A DNA stretch of 64,000 bases from CAZTCJ01 sp964612085 (lineage in GTDB: Bacteria; Pseudomonadota; Alphaproteobacteria; JAJFIK01): positions 1 to 64,000 of the forward strand of contig CAZTCJ010000005.1 of the NCBI GenBank assembly GCA_964612085.1, read 5' to 3'. Under the pieces are notes generated by a model that was given only the letters and a program-made list of their open reading frames with translations, did no database searches and was not told the DNA's origin. Shown here in pieces: positions 49,484-57,314 of the stretch (its first letter is position 1; every line of letters starts with the position of its first letter). Position numbers and translations under genes: made by a program.

Positions 49484-50037
49484 CCGGCGCGGCCGTCATC
49501 CGTCAGGCCCGTCTTGCGGCCAGGCTGCGCGCTGCATCGCCAGCCCGGCAACGGCTGATCGCGCTTGCCGCACTCGGCGGCCTGATCCTCAGCCTGATCG
49601 CTGCAGGCGTGCTTTACGGCGTCCTCCTCTCCGGGCTCCACCACGAGACCGGCGCCCTGCGCCGCCAGGCCGCGACCCTGACCCGCATCGCCACATCGGC
49701 CCCACCGTCCGCACCCGTATCGGCGGTCGCCGCTCTTGACGGCGAGACGCCTGCCCAGGCCACCGCCCAGCTTGAAGCCCATGTCAAAGGACTGGCAGCG
49801 CGATCGTCCCTCACTTTGGTCACCATCGAACCGGTCGTGGCCGATCGAGTACTTCAGGAAACCATGCTCCGTGTACACCTGCGCGGGTCTTATGACACAT
49901 TCGCGCGGTTCGCCCTGAGCTTGCGCACGGGCCAGCCCACCAGCGTCATCCGGACAGCCGAAATTCAGCCGTCCCGGGAGGCAGGCATATTCGATATCCG
50001 CCTGTCGGTCGCAGGCTTCCGGGAGGTGACGTCATGA
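49480..50037 (+). CDS. gspM: Type II secretion protein GspM
   Basis: A 185-residue bitopic protein. A short basic cytoplasmic part is followed by a transmembrane helix near residues 28-50 (LIALAALGGLILSLIAAGVL), a coiled stretch and a periplasmic ferredoxin-like domain (VLQETMLRVHLRGSYDTFARFALSL) that matches GspM of the PilO-like type. It pairs with GspL in the assembly platform. Overlaps gspL and the following gene by four bases each, so it is translationally coupled on both sides. Confidence 0.82.
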   Translation: MTGAAVIRQARLAARLRAASPARQRLIALAALGGLILSLIAAGVLYGVLLSGLHHETGALRRQAATLTRIATSAPPSAPVSAVAALDGETPAQATAQLEAHVKGLAARSSLTLVTIEPVVADRVLQETMLRVHLRGSYDTFARFALSLRTGQPTSVIRTAEIQPSREAGIFDIRLSVAGFREVTS

Positions 50038-50585
50038 GGCGATCCATGCGCGCGCTCGGCATCCCGCTTGTTGCAAGCCTGGCTCTGGCTGCCTTGCTCG
50101 CCGTCCAACTCACCCCATCCCGCGATCAGGTACCCGGTACGGACGGTCCAGATGCGGATAAAAGTGATGAGGTACCGGCTTCCCAACCCCTGGCGCAAGC
50201 GGTTCGCCAGGATTACAGCGCCGTGACCTCCCGGTCCCTGTTCGAACCCGCCGGTCCAGCGCGCCCCGGCGCGCCGCAGACCCAGGCCGTAGAACCGCAG
50301 GACCTGGAGCTGATCGCCACTTATTCCGCAGACGGTACGCTGATGGCTGTGTTCCTGGACCCGGCCGGAGACGAGCGGGTCAGCGGTACAATCGGCGATA
50401 CGGTCGCCGGTCATCTCATCGCCGCCATGACCCCCGGCACCGTGACCCTGCAAACGGCGGACGGAGAAACACGGATCCATCTGGATGATGAGGATGCGCG
50501 GCGCGCCTATTTGGAGACCGCCGACCCGATCGACGACGATGACATCGTGGCCCTGGTTGAGGAGATCGTGAATGAGGACGACTAG
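50034..50585 (+). CDS. GspC/GspN-like periplasmic adaptor of the secretion system
   Basis: The 183-residue protein has a short N-terminal membrane anchor (ALGIPLVASLALAALLAVQL). After a linker comes a small periplasmic domain (SRSLFEPAGPARPG then LELIATYSADGTLMAVFLDP and RVSGTIGDTVAGHLIAAM) resembling the homology region of GspC and PilP, which binds the secretin N0 domain. No PDZ domain follows, unlike longer GspC proteins, and an acidic tail ends DDDDIVALVEEIVNEDD. It overlaps gspD by 14 bases. Family assignment is by position and weak similarity; GspN is the alternative. Confidence 0.7.
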   Translation: MRRSMRALGIPLVASLALAALLAVQLTPSRDQVPGTDGPDADKSDEVPASQPLAQAVRQDYSAVTSRSLFEPAGPARPGAPQTQAVEPQDLELIATYSADGTLMAVFLDPAGDERVSGTIGDTVAGHLIAAMTPGTVTLQTADGETRIHLDDEDARRAYLETADPIDDDDIVALVEEIVNEDD

Positions 50586-52614
50586 GGCATGGGTCGCGGT
50601 TATAGTCAGCCTGCTGCTGAACGCGTGCGCGGCGGACCAGGACCTTTCGGACCGGCTGTCGCCTCTGGCGGCGTCAGCGCCCGCGCAAACCGACCGAACC
50701 GCCCTGGCCGAGCGGCTCGGTCCCGCAAGCCCCGCCCTGTCGCCTCAAATCGCTTACGCGGCCGGTTCCGCCCCGCAAGATCCGGCCGATACAGGCACCG
50801 GACAGCCCGCCAAGACCTATACGCTCGCCTTCCGCGACGGTTCGCTCAAGGACCTGGCGGAAGTCGTGATCGTGGACATGCTGGGACAGAATATCGTTCT
50901 GGATCCGGACTTGTCCGGCGACGTGGCGGTCGATGCAGGCACGGATCTCACGGAAGCGCAATTGATCGACCTGCTGCGCTCGGCCCTGTCGGTTCATGGC
51001 GCGGCGCTCCAGGAACGCGATGGCAGTTACTTCGTGCAGGCCGGCACCGGGCGCGGGCTGACGGGCGCGGGCGTCCAAACCGTCAGCGCCATCCCCTTGC
51101 GCCATGCCCATGGGGCGCAGATCAAGGCGGTGCTGGCGGAGGCCGCGCCGGCGGGCGCGCAAGTCCTGGCAGGCCCTGGCGGCCGCACGCTGATCGTGAC
51201 GGGACCGGATGAGGCCGTGCGCAGGCTCGGCACACTCGCCCACGCTCTCGATACGGACGGCCTCGCCGGTAGCGCTCTCGGCCTGTTTCCTCTGACGACG
51301 GCGCGGGCGGATGTCCTGGTCGGTGACTTGAAAGCCATCCTGCCCGAAAGCGAAGGCGTGCGCGCCCGCGCCATCGGCCGCATGAATGCGGTCCTGGTGG
51401 CGGCCCACAGCAATGGCGCGCTCAGACGGGCGCAAGACTGGATCGTCCGGCTCGACCGGGAGGGCGGGACGGCCCGCAGAAGCCTGTTTTCCTACAGTCC
51501 GCAGGCGGCGCGTGCGGAAGGGCTCGCCCGTCTGGTCGCCCCTTTGATCGGTGCCAGGATCATCGACGGATCGGATACCCAGGCCGGTGCTCCGGCGCTG
51601 AACGGATCTTACGGCGAGACCGACGCGAACCGCCTGATCACGCCGGTCGCCGATATCGATCTGACGAAAACACCGGAGCCGGAGGAAAGCGGCGAAGCCC
51701 TGACGGCACTGGAAGCCGGGCTTACCGACGGGCCGGCCCTTTTGCCGGACGCGCGCACCAACAGCTTTCTCGCTTATGCGAGCGAACGGGAATGGAAAAC
51801 CCTGATGGCGGCCATCGAGCGCCTCGACCGGCGGCCCGCACAGGTCATGATCGAGGCGACCATCGTCGAAATCACCCTGAACGACGATTTGCGCTATGGC
51901 CTTCAGTTTTTCTACGAGCAGAACAAGAATGCCCTCGGCATCATGGGGGTCGACGCGCTCCGGGGTCTGGCCCAGGCGGCGGGTTTGAGCTATGCCTTCA
52001 ACGCGACGAATCTGTCGTTGACCATCGAGGCCCTGTCGCGCCTGACCCATGTGAAGGTCGTCTCCTCACCGAAGATCATGGTGGTGAACAATGAGACAGC
52101 CGCTCTCCAGATCGGCGACGAGGTGCCCGTGGCGACCCAGTCGGCGGTGCCGACGGATGCCTTTGGCGGGCGTATCGTCAATACGATCGAATTCCGCGAC
52201 ACGGGCGTTATCCTGAAAATCACGCCGCGCGTCACGCGCGACGGCATCGTCTCCCTGGATCTGGAACAGGAGGTCTCCGACGTGACGGCGACCACCACTT
52301 CGACGATCGATTCGCCCACGATCCGCCAGCGCCGGGTCAAAAGCAGCGTGGACGTCCAAAGCGGTCAGACCATCGCCATGGCCGGGCTGACCCGGGACTC
52401 GGTCACCCGCTCGAAAAGCGGCGTGCCTGTGTTGCGGGACATTCCCGTGGTCGGTGCGCTGTTCGGCAATGGCGTCTCGACGACGGCGCAAAGCGAGCTT
52501 CTGGTCTTTCTCACCCCCCGCATCGTGGAAACGCCGCAGGACAGCGCAGTGCTTACGGACGATCTCGATACGGAACTTGACCGCGTGCTGGCGGTCTTCA
52601 CCCGGGGCCTCTAG
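50572..52614 (+). CDS. gspD: Type II secretion secretin GspD (lipoprotein-like)
   Basis: A 680-residue outer-membrane secretin. The leader MRTTRAWVAVIVSLLLNACA carries a lipobox (LLNAC), so no separate pilotin may be needed. An N0-like domain (YTLAFRDGSLKDLAEVVIVD) and N1/N2 domains precede the secretin core with EVPVATQSAVP, VILKITPRVTRDG, a VTRSKSGVPVLRDIPVVG lip segment and the final SELLVFLTPRIVE. It forms the outer-membrane channel. The start overlaps the GspC-like gene. It ends in TAG at 52612; gspK begins three bases later in the same frame. Confidence 0.92.
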   Translation: MRTTRAWVAVIVSLLLNACAADQDLSDRLSPLAASAPAQTDRTALAERLGPASPALSPQIAYAAGSAPQDPADTGTGQPAKTYTLAFRDGSLKDLAEVVIVDMLGQNIVLDPDLSGDVAVDAGTDLTEAQLIDLLRSALSVHGAALQERDGSYFVQAGTGRGLTGAGVQTVSAIPLRHAHGAQIKAVLAEAAPAGAQVLAGPGGRTLIVTGPDEAVRRLGTLAHALDTDGLAGSALGLFPLTTARADVLVGDLKAILPESEGVRARAIGRMNAVLVAAHSNGALRRAQDWIVRLDREGGTARRSLFSYSPQAARAEGLARLVAPLIGARIIDGSDTQAGAPALNGSYGETDANRLITPVADIDLTKTPEPEESGEALTALEAGLTDGPALLPDARTNSFLAYASEREWKTLMAAIERLDRRPAQVMIEATIVEITLNDDLRYGLQFFYEQNKNALGIMGVDALRGLAQAAGLSYAFNATNLSLTIEALSRLTHVKVVSSPKIMVVNNETAALQIGDEVPVATQSAVPTDAFGGRIVNTIEFRDTGVILKITPRVTRDGIVSLDLEQEVSDVTATTTSTIDSPTIRQRRVKSSVDVQSGQTIAMAGLTRDSVTRSKSGVPVLRDIPVVGALFGNGVSTTAQSELLVFLTPRIVETPQDSAVLTDDLDTELDRVLAVFTRGL

Positions 52615-52617
52615 GCC

Positions 52618-53367
52618 ATGGCTTTGAGTGCCGCCATCTGGTCGTCCTTGCTGCTTTTGTTGTTGAGCGGCACGGTCTTGCATTTGAGCAGCCAGCACCT
52701 GGAGTTCGCCAGGCGGACGGTGGCGGCGGCGGAAGCAAGAGCGGGCGCGGAAAGCGCCATCGCGCTGGGCTTCGCCTTGAGCCAGACCTTGCCGGACGGC
52801 GTTCTGCCCACGGGAACCATCCGCCTGGAGCACAATGGATCGCGCCTGGAAATCGTCTTCGAGGACGAAGGGGGCAAAGCGGATCTCAATGCAGCGCCCC
52901 TGACGCTTCTGTCCGCCCTGTTCCAGGCGGCGGGATTGTCCGCAAGCGATGCCCGCGCGGGCCTTGCCGCGATCGAGGCGGCGCGCGCCGTGACCCCTTT
53001 CAGCCATATCGAGGAGGCGATGGCGATCATACCGGGCGCCGATGGGCCGAAGGCGCGCCTGGCCCGGGCACTGACCGTGCAGACAGGCACGCCTTTCGTC
53101 GATCCGGCGGTCGCAAACGATAGCGTCTTGATTGCTCTTTACGGAAACGACCGGCGCGCCGCCGGGGACTATCAGCGCCGCCGCGCCCAGACCGGACGCA
53201 TGACCCCGTCCTCGGCCGAGCACACAAGCCCGCTGTTGGGCGCCGGTTTTACGATCCGTGGATCGGCAGTTCTGCCCACCGGCTACGAACGGCAGGCGCA
53301 GGCCCTGTTCGTGCCGTCGGACAAAAGCCTGACCGGGCACAAACTGGCCGCCTGGCGAGCCTATTAG
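52618..53367 (+). CDS. gspK: GspK-like pseudopilin without a prepilin leader
   Basis: A 249-residue protein resembling GspK. A hydrophobic N-terminal helix (ALSAAIWSSLLLLLLSGTVL) is followed by RRTVAAAEARAGAESAIALGF, the region typical of GspK, and a domain with FEDEGGKADLNAAPLTLLSALF as in the GspK SAM-like insertion. The usual basic leader ending R-G before the helix is missing, and the upstream in-frame codon set is blocked by the gspD TAG. It would therefore sit in the membrane without cleavage. Its stop overlaps the convergent sigma factor by four bases. Confidence 0.78.
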   Translation: MALSAAIWSSLLLLLLSGTVLHLSSQHLEFARRTVAAAEARAGAESAIALGFALSQTLPDGVLPTGTIRLEHNGSRLEIVFEDEGGKADLNAAPLTLLSALFQAAGLSASDARAGLAAIEAARAVTPFSHIEEAMAIIPGADGPKARLARALTVQTGTPFVDPAVANDSVLIALYGNDRRAAGDYQRRRAQTGRMTPSSAEHTSPLLGAGFTIRGSAVLPTGYERQAQALFVPSDKSLTGHKLAAWRAY

Positions 53368-53981
53368 ATGATCGCGCTGATTTCCTTGACCGGCAGCTCG
53401 TTCCGGAGACGGATCAGTCCCCGGCGCACCCAACTCTTGACCGTATTGGGCGAGGTGCGCAGCGTCTTGCCGATCTCCTCGTAATCGCAGCCATAGCACA
53501 CCCGCAAGGTAATGGCGCTGGCCACATTTTCCGGCAAGGTTTCCAACTGGCGCTGCACGAGGGGCCAGATGGCGCTGCGCCGGGCGACCGTTTCGGGCCC
53601 TTCGGCGGCATCCGGCAGATCGGCCGTCAGTTCGACCGCATTGTCCGTACGGGCATGGCTGCGCAGCGTGTCGAGCGCCCGGTTTTTCATGATCACGAGC
53701 ATCCAGGTGAAAGCCCGCCCCTTCTCCGGATCGAAACGGTCCGCATGCTTCCAGATCGAGGTATAGGCGTCCTGGAGGACGTCGAGCGCCCGGTCCTCAT
53801 CGCCGGTCATGCGTGTGACGATCGAGAGAAACTTCGGCGACGTCTCCTGATAGAGTTCCTCGAAGGCCACCCGGTCCCCTTGCGCGATCTGGCGCAACAG
53901 GGCGCAGAGATCTTCATCGGATCCGATCGCGAATCTGGCCACTGGTTTAACCCCCAAACTGTCACAGATGACATTCGGCAT
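53364..53981 (-). CDS. ECF RNA polymerase sigma factor
   Basis: A protein of about 205 residues. Sigma region 2 is DRVAFEELYQETSPKFLSIV and ALDVLQDAYTSIWKHADRF. Region 4 is YGCDYEEIGKTLRTSPNTVKSWVRRGLIRLRN. It is the third ECF factor within 15 kb and the most canonical. It converges with gspK (four-base overlap). A stand-alone anti-sigma domain gene lies 159 bases upstream on the same strand. The ATG at 53981 is the likely start; an extension to 54008 is possible. Confidence 0.9.
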   Translation of the reverse strand: MPNVICDSLGVKPVARFAIGSDEDLCALLRQIAQGDRVAFEELYQETSPKFLSIVTRMTGDEDRALDVLQDAYTSIWKHADRFDPEKGRAFTWMLVIMKNRALDTLRSHARTDNAVELTADLPDAAEGPETVARRSAIWPLVQRQLETLPENVASAITLRVCYGCDYEEIGKTLRTSPNTVKSWVRRGLIRLRNELPVKEISAII

Positions 53982-54140
53982 ACGCCTTCGGCCGGTCCCC
54001 TGGATCATGGGTCAGTGCCTGACGGGATCACGCTTGTGTGAGAGTCCAGGACCGGTCACCTGATAGGTCCAATGCAGCAGAAGCCGTAACCCAGGTCAAG
54101 AATCATTGACACCAGAGTGTCGGTTTTTCGGCATGAGGGG

Positions 54141-54374
54141 TCAGGCAACCGTAGACTGATCTTTTATCAGTCCGGAAACCCGTTTCCAGATCGCCTGCGG
54201 CGGGGCGATAACGGGCGCTTCGCTATGGGTTCTGGCCATCAGGCACTCCCAACACCGGATTGCCGTTGCCAAAGCCGGATTTGCACGCGCCCGTGCTTCA
54301 AGCTTGCGGGACTCCGCAGGGCTCAGCAGTCCGAGCACATATTGCCCGGCCATGAGGTCCGTCTTACTACACAT
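54141..54374 (-). CDS. Stand-alone 77-residue anti-sigma domain protein
   Basis: The protein begins MCSKTDLMAGQYVLGLLSPA and continues ESRKLEARARANPALATAIRCWECLMAR. This matches the N-terminal anti-sigma domain of the RskA-like protein at 40013 and the ChrR-like protein at 41402 (shared Y-V-L-G-L/V-L/M). It ends before any transmembrane or C-terminal sensor part. It may be a soluble anti-sigma factor or a truncated remnant. It lies upstream of the sigma factor on the same strand, an unusual order. Confidence 0.7.
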   Translation of the reverse strand: MCSKTDLMAGQYVLGLLSPAESRKLEARARANPALATAIRCWECLMARTHSEAPVIAPPQAIWKRVSGLIKDQSTVA

Positions 54375-54726
54375 GACACATCTTGCTTATCGGAAATGAT
54401 CCGTATGGATAAGGTCTTCAGGCTTTGCATCGGCACAAGACCGGGGGTTCGGATCCGCGATGGGGATCCGGCACATGTGAAGCACGGCGGCTTTCGGGTC
54501 GGAAGGAAGCGCCGCCGCTGAGATAGATACGCCGCACGGGCCCATCCCGGTGCACCCGTGCCTTTGCCCCCCTTTTTCCCGGGCCGCGCACCGATCCTGA
54601 AGAGACCGACGTATCCCCTTTATCGAGGCATTTGGGGCGATCCCATGGGGGATCGGGCCGTCTCAAGGCGGGGGCCTTGCGGCACTACGGTCCTGACGGC
54701 GTATCCAGTCAATGAAAGTGGGAACA
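54375..54726. other. 352-base intergenic region before the adhesin gene
   Basis: No gene is supported here. A palindrome GATCCC-ATGG-GGGATC lies at 54639-54654, about 70 bases before the adhesin start, and could be an operator or leader hairpin. Two GGATCC-type direct repeats lie near 54450-54475. The region should contain promoters for the leftward anti-sigma gene and the rightward adhesin. I see no clear EcfG or sigma-70 match. Confidence 0.4.
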
Positions 54727-56073
54727 ATGACAGTAAAGATCGACTTTTGCGGCCGGCAGGGCCGGCTGCTTGCCGCGGCAAGCATCATAGCGCTCGCGGC
54801 CAGCGCCAATCCGGCTTGGGCCGATGCGACCCCGGACTGTAATGTCGGTACAGGGATCGATTCGACGGAATGCGGGGTCGATGCCGACGCGGCGGGCGTG
54901 GCAGCCACAGCGGTCGGCAATGCCGCCTTGGCGGCGGGCATGGATGCCGTGGCCGTCGGTGTGCTGAGCACAGCCACGGAACCGTCCACGGTCGCCGTCG
55001 GCGGCCTGAGCACCGCTGACGCGGCCGGAGCGTCGGCCTTCGGCTGGCAGGCAGCCGCGACGGGCGAGCGCTCCACCGCGCTGGGCCATAATGCGATCGC
55101 CGTTGGAGAAAACTCGATTGCCGTCGGTGAAGTTGCGGTTTCGCTTGGCGCGGGATCCGTGGCGGTCGGACAGAACAGCGAGGCCAGCGGCGACAGCGCG
55201 ACGGCCGTCGGTGAGCTGAGCATTGCCAGCGCCCAGGACGGNNNNNNNNNNNNNNNNNNNNNNNNNNNNNNNNNNNNNNNNNNNNNNNNNNNNNNNNNNN
55301 NNNNNNNNNNNNNNNNNNNNNNNNNNNNNNNNNNNNNNNNNCTGAGCATTGCCAGCGCCCAGGACGGCGTCGCCATCGGCACCGAGGCCAATGTCACCGG
55401 CATCAATTCCGTCGCCGTGGGCGGGGAAAGCGACGCCACCGGACTTGCCACCTCCGCCTTCGGCTGGCGGGCCAATGCTTCGGGCGAACGGGCCACGGCG
55501 GTCGGTCATCTGGCCCAGGCGACGGGCGGGTTCTCCGCCGCCCTGGGCGAAGCGGCCACGGCCAGCGGCACGAACGCAACGGCGCTCGGCGCCAATACCC
55601 GCGCCGATTTCGACAATTCGACCGCCGTGGGCGCGGGTGCCGCCACCACACGCGCGAACCAGCTCGTTCTGGGCACGGCATCGACCACCGTCACCGCACC
55701 CGGCATCGCCTCGGGCGCAAGCCGCAGCGCCCAGTCGGGCCCGGTCGAGGTCGTGACCACCGATGCCGCCGGTAATCTGGCCACGGATGGCGGTGCCCTG
55801 TTCAGCAGTCTGCGCCGGTTGGACCGGGTCGAGAACGATATCGACGAGGTGCGCTCAGGGGTCGCCCTGGCGCTGTCCATGGACGCGCCTTACGTGCCCG
55901 CGGGCAAGACCTTCAGCCTGAGCGGCGGCTACGGCTATTACGACGGGGAAAGCGCGGCCTCGGTGTCCGGTTCTTACCGGGCCTGGCAGGATGTGGTGCT
56001 TTCGGCCGGCGTCGGTGCCGGATTCGACGGCGGCCAGGTCGGCGCGCGCGGCGGCATCCAGTATTCCTGGTAA
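54727..56073 (+). CDS. Trimeric autotransporter adhesin (YadA-like), interrupted by an assembly gap
   Basis: The signal peptide (LLAAASIIALAASANPAWA) is followed by a head of repeated Hep_Hag motifs of the type A-x-A-x-G-x-x-S-x-A-x-G, for example SVAVGQNSEASGDSATAVG and STAVGAGAATTRANQLVLG. A short stalk (LRRLDRVENDIDEVRSGVAL) precedes a C-terminal YadA membrane anchor ending GARGGIQYSW. Such proteins form trimers that bind surfaces or host matrix. A 100-N gap at 55242-55341 interrupts the head; the flanks stay in frame. True length is unknown. The ATG at 54727 is preferred over 54712. Confidence 0.85.
   Translation: MTVKIDFCGRQGRLLAAASIIALAASANPAWADATPDCNVGTGIDSTECGVDADAAGVAATAVGNAALAAGMDAVAVGVLSTATEPSTVAVGGLSTADAAGASAFGWQAAATGERSTALGHNAIAVGENSIAVGEVAVSLGAGSVAVGQNSEASGDSATAVGELSIASAQDXXXXXXXXXXXXXXXXXXXXXXXXXXXXXXXXXXLSIASAQDGVAIGTEANVTGINSVAVGGESDATGLATSAFGWRANASGERATAVGHLAQATGGFSAALGEAATASGTNATALGANTRADFDNSTAVGAGAATTRANQLVLGTASTTVTAPGIASGASRSAQSGPVEVVTTDAAGNLATDGGALFSSLRRLDRVENDIDEVRSGVALALSMDAPYVPAGKTFSLSGGYGYYDGESAASVSGSYRAWQDVVLSAGVGAGFDGGQVGARGGIQYSW
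55216..55241 (+). repeat. 26-bp repeat copy, left of the assembly gap
   Basis: Identical to 55342-55367 and in the same codon phase (encodes LSIASAQD). The two copies border the N run, so the gap may be an unresolved overlap of contigs or a collapsed repeat. Confidence 0.95.
55242..55341. other. Assembly gap of exactly 100 N
   Basis: A run of 100 N, the customary placeholder for a scaffold gap of unknown size, lies inside the adhesin head region. Flanking 26-base sequences are identical. Confidence 0.98.
55342..55367 (+). repeat. 26-bp repeat copy, right of the assembly gap
   Basis: Identical to 55216-55241. Joining the contigs through one copy keeps the reading frame and gives a continuous Hep_Hag repeat. 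Confidence 0.95.
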
Positions 56074-56094
56074 AGATAACCCTCACTGCACCTT

Positions 56095-56134
56095 GTCCGC
56101 ATCCATACGGCTCAGATGGATGCGGACTTTTTTT
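56095..56134 (+). terminator. Intrinsic terminator after the adhesin gene
   Basis: GTCCGCATCCAT (56095-56106) pairs perfectly with ATGGATGCGGAC (56116-56127) around a 9-base loop and is followed by seven T residues, 21 bases after the adhesin stop. Confidence 0.92.
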
Positions 56135-56160
56135 ATCACGCCAGCAGGAACGGGCCGCCC

Positions 56161-56805
56161 TTAAACCAGCGGCCAGAGCGGATCGACGCCGAACAGGACC
56201 GGGTGCAGCCAGAGCATGGCAGCCCACAAGGCCAGTCCGAAGGCGATGCCGGCAAGAGCCGCTCGGTCGAGATGTCCCGGGCCCGCGCTCAGGCGGCGCC
56301 ATTCATCCGCACCCAGTCTATTTTTCAACCGGCGCTCCACTGCCGGAACGCCGATCACGGCAAAAGCCACAGACCCGGCGAATACAATCAAACTCGGCCA
56401 ATCGCCATTGGCCGGAACATGGGCAGCCCCCCATAGGCCGAGCCCCCAGATCAGCGGATGGCGGATCCAGCCGATAACGCCCGGCCGTTCAAGATCGAAA
56501 CCATCTGAGCGGAACGAGACGGAGAGAGGATTGGGCACGGTGGCGCCGATGCCGATCAGCGCAAAGGCGACGGCACTGACGATAAAAGCGAACCAATAGC
56601 CCCAGTCAGGCGGTGTCCACAGCCAAACCCTGGGGCTATTGACAAGCGCGGCAATCACCCAGGCGAGCAGGCCGAGCGACAGGACGGAATAGGCCGTCAG
56701 ATAGCCGCGCCGGCCCAAACGCTTGATCAGATAGGGCTTCACACGCGAGCGGGAGAGTGCCACATGGCAGAACACGAAGACGCCCATGGCCAACACGACT
56801 TCCAT
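56161..56805 (-). CDS. NnrU family membrane protein
   Basis: A protein of about 214 residues with seven hydrophobic helices. Typical NnrU segments are CHVALSRSRVKPYLIKRLGR near the N-terminus, GWIRHPLIWGLGLWGAAHVP in the middle (R-H-P...H) and GVPAVERRLKNRLGADEWRR. NnrU is linked to denitrification in Rhodobacter and related to isoprenylcysteine or heme-linked membrane proteins such as PufX-associated BchN-like factors; its activity is unknown. The ATG at 56805 starts the first helix. It follows an ABM monooxygenase gene on the same strand by 50 bases, probably co-transcribed. Confidence 0.85.
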   Translation of the reverse strand: MEVVLAMGVFVFCHVALSRSRVKPYLIKRLGRRGYLTAYSVLSLGLLAWVIAALVNSPRVWLWTPPDWGYWFAFIVSAVAFALIGIGATVPNPLSVSFRSDGFDLERPGVIGWIRHPLIWGLGLWGAAHVPANGDWPSLIVFAGSVAFAVIGVPAVERRLKNRLGADEWRRLSAGPGHLDRAALAGIAFGLALWAAMLWLHPVLFGVDPLWPLV

Positions 56806-56855
56806 GACGGCACGCTCATCCTGTCCGATGTCTCGGTCCCAAGACGCGAGAGGTC

Positions 56856-57197
56856 TTACAGGGAACGCGGTTCCGCATCCGCCGCCAAAGCGGTTTCGGC
56901 GACCATCTCGAAGCCTTCGAAATTGGGATGGCCGATATAAAGATCCCCGTGGCTTCCCGCATTCTTGTGGGCAAGCCGGAAGGCCTCGGACCGGGTCCAA
57001 TCCTCAAAATGCGCCTTGGACGCCCACACCGTATGGGACGCGTAAAGCGTATACTCTTCGGTGGCCGGGCCCTTCAGAAGATGGAACGTCTTGAAGCCGG
57101 GCAGATCCTTCAGATGACTGTCCCGATCCCGCCAGAGCGCTTCGAAAGCCTCTTCCTGACCCAAACGAATCTTAAACCGGTTCATGGCGATAAACAT
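56856..57197 (-). CDS. ABM-domain monooxygenase (HmoA/IsdG-like)
   Basis: The 113-residue protein is a single antibiotic-biosynthesis-monooxygenase fold: MFIAMNRFKIRLGQEEAFEA at the start, LPGFKTFHLLKG and TLYASHTVWASKAHFEDWTR in the core, where a Trp and His resemble heme-degrading IsdG/HmoA proteins. These dimers cleave heme without a prosthetic group and release iron. Position 50 bases before nnrU suggests a shared heme or iron theme (inference). The substrate is not proven. Confidence 0.82.
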   Translation of the reverse strand: MFIAMNRFKIRLGQEEAFEALWRDRDSHLKDLPGFKTFHLLKGPATEEYTLYASHTVWASKAHFEDWTRSEAFRLAHKNAGSHGDLYIGHPNFEGFEMVAETALAADAEPRSL

Positions 57198-57314
57198 GGT
57201 GCACGGATCTCCTTGGCCAAACCTGCCCTCTATGACTCACACGTCTTAGCATATGACGGGCGCCCTATCATAGGGTCACCGGCATGCGCCGGGGGCTTGT
57301 GGACCGGCCTTATG

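Noticed and set aside
50674..52050. 458-codon minus-strand frame antisense to gspD
   Set aside because: No start context or domain; secretin motifs on the plus strand are decisive.
54375..54726. Short open frames in the region before the adhesin
   Set aside because: None has a ribosome site plus protein-like composition, and they overlap the expected promoter region.
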